Assembly (NCBI GenBank): GCA_036898135.1 | Contig: CM072513.1 | Location: forward strand, 72,490,938 to 72,554,937 | Source: Oncomelania hupensis | Taxonomy: Eukaryota > Mollusca > Gastropoda > Littorinimorpha > Pomatiopsidae | Reading direction: 5' to 3' | DNA: 64,000 nt | In this document: piece after piece, positions 57,512 to 64,000 of the stretch | Layout: each line of letters begins with the position of its first letter | Numbering within the stretch: position 1 is the first letter of the stretch | Translations under genes and position numbers: made by a program | Notes under the pieces: generated by a model | Told to the model about the DNA's origin: nothing | The model's input: only the letters and a program-made list of their open reading frames with translations | The model's database searches: none

Positions 57512-58181
57512 GAAATAATTACATCACTATTTGACTCCGTCATCGTTTAGTTATTGCATAGCATACTGCTCTGTAAACTAGCCTTTGTTTTTATTTGAGA
57601 AAAAGGTCATAGTTTTGAGGCAAGACAATATTTTTGTGTCCATTTGTTTTTTTAAAAAGAACATGTTCCACCCGGTAGTAATATGTTGTTTTTTTCAGTA
57701 TTAAGTAATCATTGATAGCATTTTTGAACACGTTTTTTTTAAATGTCACTTCTTGCTAATAGCTAATGTTTTAGAATACGCTTTAATAAACAGTTATTGG
57801 AATCCTCATTTCAGTCTGGATTATTTTAATAAAGGATGCTATGTATCACATTAAAATTTGCATACTTATCTTGCAAATGCCAACTTAGTAATTTTTGGGA
57901 TTATTGTAAACATATTAACCTATGTGAAGCGTAACTGAAATCCTTCTCTATGTATTTACACGTGTATTTTGGAAGTTTGCTTACGTCTATTTGCTGTAAG
58001 TTGCTAATGTGTCAGTTGAAAGTCTTGTGTAAATTTTGATATTGCATTTTAGTCACAATTTTATAACTATTTGGTGTTCACCTTTTGTTTTGCGATTTGC
58101 CAACATGACAATCGTTTCTTTTGCGATTGCATTACCTTTGTAGTGTAATGACGAGGACGTCATTTTGTGGGCAGGGGTGAA
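57512..58181 (+). promoter_or_regulatory. 3' untranslated region and polypurine tract
   Basis: The 650 bp after pol is non-coding and T-rich. 'gtgggcaggggtgaa' at about 58167-58181, immediately before the 3' LTR, is the probable polypurine primer for plus-strand synthesis; it is interrupted by pyrimidines, so the exact primer is uncertain. Confidence 0.65.
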
Positions 58182-59073
58182 TGTGGCAGAGTCGTGTTTT
58201 GTGCATATGTATGTATGTTTGCAAGTGTGTGTCAATGTAATGTAATCTGTGTTGATAGCTGTGCTGTCAACAGTTCTTTCAACACTATACTTATAGGGCC
58301 CGTTCTGTATAGTTATGTAAACCACCTGTGGCAGAGTCGTGTTTTGAGTATATACGCATTTCCTGTTAGGCTCACGGTTTGTGCGGCCGTTTTGTGTTTT
58401 TGGGAAATTCTTTTGTAAACCTCTCATCTCACTGACGAGGTAAGCTATTAATTTTGTATAATATTATCAGTTATTTTGTAATATTGATAATGTATTTGTA
58501 GTAATTATATTATTTGCTAAGAATAGTTTTTGCAAGTTTTTAGTAAAGAATGTTGAGCCATATAAATGTGCAATGACAACTTCATTCACTGTTATGATTA
58601 GTGTTACTTTGAATATATCTACTTTGATTATTTGGTTATCCTTGTTCGTGTTATTTATATTTTGATATTAAATATGTACAGTGTTTATCATATCATTTTG
58701 ATATGAGCGATGATGTAGGGAATTATGTATTATAATGGTGGCTCAAAGTATTTATTTTTGGAATATCGATAACATGTGATGCATACCCCTTTCGTTTGCA
58801 TTGGAAATAGTAAGGATTTAACTATTCGAATGTTTAATGTTCATTTAGCTTATACCATTGTATTATTTGATTGTTTCAGAGGTTGTTTTCTTCTATTTTC
58901 CCTTTATTTGGAGGATTTACTTCAATAGCGAACCATTGCAACATAACGACACTGCTTGTCCTGTGTGGCTTTGTTTATTTCCATCCTCATCTCCATCCTT
59001 CCTCATCTCACCTGCCACTCTACTACGCACCAAAACCCACGAGGGGTTCCCTTCTGACCCCAGCCCTTTAACA
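58182..59073 (+). repeat. 3' LTR
   Basis: This is 892 bp, TG to CA, identical to the 5' LTR except at one base by eye. ORFs in both LTRs are shadows. Confidence 0.93.
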
Positions 59074-59077
59074 ACTG

Positions 59078-60146
59078 AACCGAATGTAATCGTCTTCATT
59101 TAGAGGATAATGTTAAGCGTGTTAGATTATTCGTATTTGAACTTTCTCAAAGGTCAAGGTCATGGTGCTTCGCCATTTTTTAAACCCGTTCTGCACGGTA
59201 TCGCAATATTAAAGTAACCGATTTTAATATTATTTTTGCTTGCAGAAATTTCAGAGTGTGGTCCAATAATCCACGTTTAAATGTTGCTTCTTTGGGATAA
59301 AGACCATGGCCCAGTTATAACATCGTCAAGAAAATAACACTTTTGAAAATGCTGATTGTTAGCTATCATGTGTGTGGGTCTGGAATTACATTCGAATTGC
59401 TTTCCATCTTTTTAGTTTTAGTTGGGGGAGGAGGAGGGAGAGAGTAGGGGGGATTAAGATGGGGGTGAAGGGAACGGGTTCGCAGCATTTATTCATTGTT
59501 TGGATAGACAGGGAATGAGAGATACTTTAATGTCGTAAACTCCCTGAATATATACGCCTGTTATGCTAGCGTGTGTGTGTGTGTGTGTGTGAATGTGTGT
59601 GTGCGCGTGTGTGTGATTGTGTGCGTGTGTGTGCGTGTTCCTCAAGAAAACGGACAAAGCAGCAGATGGAAAGAAAGTTTATTTCCGTCACTGTTAAAAG
59701 TGGTCCTCCTGTCCTCCTATTCAGGGTGAAGAAAAAGTGTTCCAGTAACATTCGCTTATGTCTACTGCAATCCAATTCAAAGCAATGTCCACTTAATGCA
59801 ATTTGCATATGTCGCAAAGACAGGCAAAAGGCAACGCGATTTTGACAATTATTCTATTGTTCCTTGAAGCACTTTTACTATTATTATGAATTGGTTGCTC
59901 GATAGCGTCTAGTGAACAGTGTTCACTGATGCCCTTTTTGCTTTTTGGCCACACCTACCACGCCATTTGACCGTAGTTTTAAACTTTGCTTCTTTGTGGA
60001 AATTGTAAAAACTTCTGTAAATATTATAACCAAATTGATTTTTAGGGTATGTTTGCTGTTATTTTCGATAGTAGTTATTTTGGAAAGTTTGCAACAAATT
60101 CCAAAATATCAATGTTACCAAGTTTTGCTTTTCTCATATTTCTTCA
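59078..60146. other. Intergenic DNA with GT microsatellite
   Basis: The first 100 bp or so may continue the older repeat interrupted at 51370. (GT)n lies at 59570-59638. No gene was recognised. Confidence 0.55.
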
Positions 60147-61103
60147 GCACAAAATTGTGCATTACATTACATTACATGGTTATTGCTTTGGGTCACAAAA
60201 TTTTGCATTACATTACATTACATGGTTGTTGCTTTAGGTCACAAAATTGTGCATTACCTTACATTACATGGTTATTGCTTTAGGTCACAAAATTGTGCAT
60301 TACATTACATGGTTATTGCATGAGGTCACAAAATTGTGCATTACATTACATTCATGGTTATTGCTTTAGGTCACACAATTGTGCATTACATTACATTACA
60401 TGGTTGTTGCTTTAGGTCACAAAATTGTGCATTACATTACATGGTTATTGCATGAGGTCACAAAATTGTGCATTACATTACATTCATGGTTATTGCTTTA
60501 GGTCACACAATTGTGCATTACATTACATTACATGGTTGTTGCTTTAGGTCACAAAATTGTGCATTACCTTACATTACATGGTTATTCCTTGAGGTCACAA
60601 AATTGTGCATTACATTACATTACATGGTTATTGCTTTAGGTCACAAAATTGTGCATTACCTTACATTACATGGTTATTGCTTTAGGTCACAAAATTGTGC
60701 ATTACATTACATGGTTATTGCTTGAGGTCACAAAATTGTGCATTACCTTACATTACATGGTTATTGCTTTAGGTCACAAAATTGTGCATTACATTACATG
60801 GTTATTGCTTGAGGTCACAAAATTGTGCATTACCTTACATTACATGGTTATTGCATGAGGTCACAAAATTGTGCATTACATTACATTCATGGTTATTGCT
60901 TTAGGTCACACAATTGTGCATTACATTACATTACATGGTTGTTGCTTTAGGTCACAAAATTGTGCATTAAATTACATTACATGGTTATTGCTTTAGGTCA
61001 CAAAATTGTGCATTACCTTACATTACATGGTTATTCCTTGAGGTCACAAAATTGTGCATTACATTACATTACATGGTTATTGCTTTAGGTTCCAAAATTG
61101 TGC
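60147..61103 (-). repeat. Minisatellite derived from the F1 3' end
   Basis: About 21 tandem units of 41-46 bp. The reverse complement of the unit contains 'gacctaaagcaataa' followed by 'catgtaatgtaatg', which is the F1 3' terminus plus its (TGTAA)n tail, with an added 'cacaattttgt' spacer. Length differences come from one 'attac' more or less. Certain unit variants recur in the same order, giving a higher-order pattern. Confidence 0.9.
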
Positions 61104-61811
61104 AGTGGATACAAGATTTATTCGACATTTTAGGAATGCCCATGATTTTGTTTGAAACAATAATTTGTTTTTGTTTTATACATGCACCGTACCTAATAGT
61201 GGGTATATAAGTGAGCTGATGTAAGTGTTCCTGGAACTATATGGTCTTCCTTGCCATCCCTGGCCAAGACTTGGGCAGGGACGCCGAGGGTTTTGTCGAT
61301 CCAGGCGAACTCACCGCAGACTTCTCGCTTGCGACACATCACCACTCCCTAAACCGGACACTCGTACCACCTCCATGACCCCCGGGTCAGTGCTACGGGA
61401 CGCCTCGGCATCCGGTAGTCGATGGATGTTGCGCCTGCCCGCATCATTGGTACGAGGGTCAGGAACAGGTGCTAGTGCCTCGGTACTGAGTCGTATGGTC
61501 TAAGTCGGGAAATCTGGCAATTTCTTTTTATATCTATAACAACTTTTTACCCTCTATCCAGTGCCACATTTTGGAGTATATATTTTTATTTACCACAAAG
61601 TTTTCTGTAATTTTAAAAACTGTTATTTATTATAACATTTATTATGTACTATCATGTTTTCCTCAGTTGTGTTTTTAGCCATTTTAACGTTATTTAATTG
61701 GTAGTATATATGTAGCCATATTTCTCTAAAATTATATATATATACAGTTTCTTTAAGTAAACTGTCTTCTTTTTTAAAGTGTGTGTGTTTGTGTGTGTAT
61801 GTGTGTTACAT
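61104..61811. other. GC-rich island of unknown origin, then AT-rich DNA
   Basis: 61225-61505 is clearly richer in GC than its flanks and is open in a plus frame (92 codons) and over about 60 codons on the minus strand ('PDAEASRSTDPGVMEVVRVS'). The minus frame has a more protein-like composition and could be a decayed retroelement polyprotein tail. I do not recognise it. Confidence 0.35.
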
Positions 61812-62517
61812 ACCCCTTGGGGTCATGAGCAATCTTGCCACTGTAGATTGTTCTAACCTATAAAGGGTACAGTGAAAGCCCCAGTTGAAAACCTGTCTTG
61901 CCTTTGTAGGCATGACAAATTAACTGCGGCAACAGTTCCCCCCGTTGGAGTGCCGGGGGTTTCAGTATAAATAGTATCCCCACTTTCTGGAAATTTAGTG
62001 CTTTAAATTCCCACTGTCGCTGTCTTCCTCATCTGCTCTTTCCCATTCCCGATCTGTCCTACCACTCTGCTATACTATCTTCTTCTTCGCTAGATCAATG
62101 ACCTACCTTTTTTCTTGAAAACTCTTCCTGGACAAGACTCCTTGTTTGTGTATGAGGTCTGTTGGATCAGCTTGGGAGTGTTGGACGCTTTCTGCCGGGT
62201 GGTCACTAGGGCTTCCTATGAATGTACTCTTTAGCACTATAGGCATTTTATATGTATGTTTTTTGTTGATGATTTATACTGATGTTTGTATTCTATTTTG
62301 TTTTTGTAATCGGGGAGTTCGCGTAGTTGAGGTCAACCCTCAGCCGTCCCTCGCGTGGGATGTCTTTATTGTAAAGTGACTGGCCGGTGGAGGGCATTCA
62401 ATTTTCCCACTGGGGTTGTTTCAACAGATCTTTTATGCGGATCGGGGGTTGTCCGGTCCTGATTTGGCTCGGAAGAGTCCGCTGGACCTAAAGCAATAAT
62501 AAATCCATCAATCAATC
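61812..62517 (+). mobile_element. F1 element, long form, uninterrupted
   Basis: This is the best reference copy of long F1. It starts 'accccttggggtcatgag', includes the short-form start as an internal segment near 61940 and ends with an (AATC)n-like tail. The 13-bp target duplication 'atgtgtgttacat' is perfect (61799-61811 and 62518-62530). Confidence 0.92.
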
Positions 62518-62530
62518 ATGTGTGTTACAT

Positions 62531-64000
62531 GCCTTGATAGCTGCTATTAAAAGTAGCTCCAGAACGGCTGTGGCTATTAATATGCATTCAACTACGGAAT
62601 TTATTCATTTAAACAATAATTATGCTTTCAAAAGAGTTCTTTTTTTGTTGCAAGCTTATTTTTTTCAGTAGGGTAACACTCACTGTGGATATTAAAAAGA
62701 TCAGTCGAGGGAACATAATCATAGTGGGTCCCTTTAAAATACAAATAAAAATATATCTTACTTAACTTATGGTGGTTTTATAGCCCGAAGAGAATATTAT
62801 GATCCAACGAACACAGAGATAAAACATTATTACTATAAGGCCCAAAAACATGTCTGTTTCCGGTAACATAGGGAAAAATAGGGTTGATAGGTCGGATACT
62901 TTTTTTTCTCTAACTTTTCCACCTTGGGTGCGATTATTTTGGCTTTTTTCCAATTTTTTTTTCCAGCCGGCCCTAAAATAAAGTTTAGAGTCAGGCCAAA
63001 AAATCAAGGTCGGTCGGGATACCGTAAACAAAATTTTTTTTTTGTGGTGAGGGGGGGGGGGAGGGGCGGGGTGTAATATGAATTACAGCATCAATGCAAA
63101 AAGAATGAACCATGGAAACCTGCCCCCACCTCGTTGTCCCAACAGTGATTTAACACAACTGATTGATTGATCCGTTCTGTCGGACGTGGGCCTGGCTTCC
63201 ACCTGAGCTGTGTCATAATGGTCAAGCTAATGACGAGGATAATTATCCGGAGCTGACCACTACACCACTACCACCACCTCCTGGGACCTTTATGAGGAAA
63301 TGATTGCAGTCTGCGCTCGCCGAAACCGAGCGTCAACATTGAACGCTATGGGACCTGCGGTTTAGAAAAGAAAACAAAAGAAGACAAGATGGCAAGGCTA
63401 TTCAAATGTCCATAACCCAACTCCCCCTCCCTCCCCACACACACACACGCGCGTGTTTGGCAAAGACCTCAACGACTTTGCAGTGTAAGAAAGATTAAAT
63501 TAGCACAGGGAGGCAAGGCAGCCCACTAATCTGGCAAAATTAATATCCCCATAACTTGTAGATAACAATCTTATCAAGTGGGGTTCTTGGGATATGGATT
63601 GAAACGGACCGACAGACAAACTGCCTAACGTATTGGTTGTTCTGATTCCGAACAAAATGAAAGTATTTTTATCCGATGAACAGGAGAATGCCAAAAAAAT
63701 AAAGAAATTTAAAACAATGACGAGGATAATAGGAAGAAAAGAATTGGTTAGGTCGCTGTACGACTCTCACTTGAAGCGCAGCACTGAGTAGGCAATCGTT
63801 GTTCGATTTCCTGAAGAGCCGCCTAAAGCTTTGACTCCCATTCTCTGCAGGTCTATTGGACGGCGGGTTTGTGGGGTTCCTCTGCGTCGGGGGAACTTTG
63901 GAACTTTGGAACTTTGTCCTTTTATTAACAAAATCACATATAATTAAATCATCAAACAAGGCTCATAGCCCAGGGGGCATTTTAGCCAAAAAAGGGGAAA
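62531..64000. other. Unassigned intergenic DNA
   Basis: A minus-strand ORF at 62762-63031 and another at 63669-63959 have no recognisable domain. 63590-63660 contains, inverted, the 'ggaccgacagac' segment related to the older repeat at 50700. A G-run of 10 lies near 63051-63060. Confidence 0.45.

Larger units (their letters stand above)
51371..59073 (+). mobile_element. Ty3/Gypsy LTR retrotransposon, young, gag-deleted
   Basis: The order is 5' LTR, primer-binding site, gag remnant, pol (protease-RT-RNase H-integrase), polypurine tract and 3' LTR, which defines the Ty3/Gypsy superfamily. The 4-bp 'actg' on both sides (51367-51370 and 59074-59077) is a target duplication. The LTRs are 892 bp each and I see one difference (c at about 51733 versus a at about 58544). 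Most of gag is missing and pol has one frame break, so it could only move with proteins from an intact relative. It has no env gene: the stretch after integrase is an acidic, low-complexity tail. Confidence 0.93.

Noticed and set aside
58053..58427. 124-codon minus-strand ORF in the 3' LTR and its 5' counterpart at 51353-51616
   Set aside because: It lies in LTR sequence and is duplicated only because LTRs are; no domain was recognised.
60147..61103. Regularly spaced short repeats resembling a CRISPR array
   Set aside because: Units are contiguous with no unique spacers, there are no cas genes and the context is animal. It is a minisatellite.

Overview
This is animal (metazoan) DNA, most probably from a lophotrochozoan and perhaps a gastropod mollusc. 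The phylum is an inference from repeat style, not from a host gene. Nothing prokaryotic is present. The window is gene-poor and dominated by transposable elements and microsatellites. I found no complete host protein-coding gene. The best host-gene candidate is one first exon of a THAP-domain protein (40591-40733, minus strand), with a consensus splice donor and a CRE-like palindrome just upstream of its ATG.

Repeat families are labelled here for convenience; the labels are mine. RT-A is a non-LTR retrotransposon with a (GATAG)n-like tail (copies at 1, 2306, 2945, 11597, 13858, 23967, 28290). F1 is a 0.6-0.8 kb non-autonomous retroelement with 10-13 bp target-site duplications and (AATC)n, (TGTAA)n or (ACTA)n tails (1380, 7717, 26326, 27354, 30259, 37880, 40976, 45356, 61812). 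F2 is a Thr-like tRNA SINE (8076, 9206, 12366, 46206). F3 is a tRNA-headed SINE ending in a conserved 'gcgcc-ttgag' segment (13440, 35645, 36195, 30003, 45975 and fragments). F4 is an Arg-like tRNA SINE (13080, 16895, 18172, 40370). F5 (1890, 6336) and F6 (11757, 23523, 28596) are unclassified repeats.

Layout: 1-4135 holds RT-A copies and F1/F5 debris. 4136-7703 is mostly unassigned apart from an F5 copy. 7717-16500 carries F1, F2, F3, F4, F6 and RT-A insertions. 16500-22900 is microsatellite-rich, with F4, a MITE nested in F4 and a CR1-like LINE tail. 23500-31820 is a dense cluster: the best RT-A copy, a 495-bp TIR element with a coding-like ORF, three F1 copies and a LINE fragment. 34669-35420 is a foldback element with NRF1-like sites in its centre. 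40100-43400 has the THAP exon, a mariner-derived MITE, a Rex/CR1-like LINE and a decayed Ty3/Gypsy fragment. 50690-59100 is a nest built in an older repeat: a tRNA-5S chimeric SINE and a 7.7-kb Ty3/Gypsy LTR retrotransposon. 60147-61103 is a minisatellite whose unit matches the 3' end of F1.

The LTR retrotransposon is the clearest coding object. It has two 892-bp LTRs differing by one base by eye, a tRNA-Lys-type primer-binding site, a polypurine tract, a 4-bp target duplication and a pol with protease, RT, RNase H and integrase. Most of gag appears deleted and pol carries a one-base frame break, so it looks like a very young but non-autonomous copy. The most unusual items are the TIR element with a captured-looking ORF (25775-26269), the F1 copy flanked by 91-bp direct repeats (27263-28017), the F1-tail minisatellite and the foldback element.
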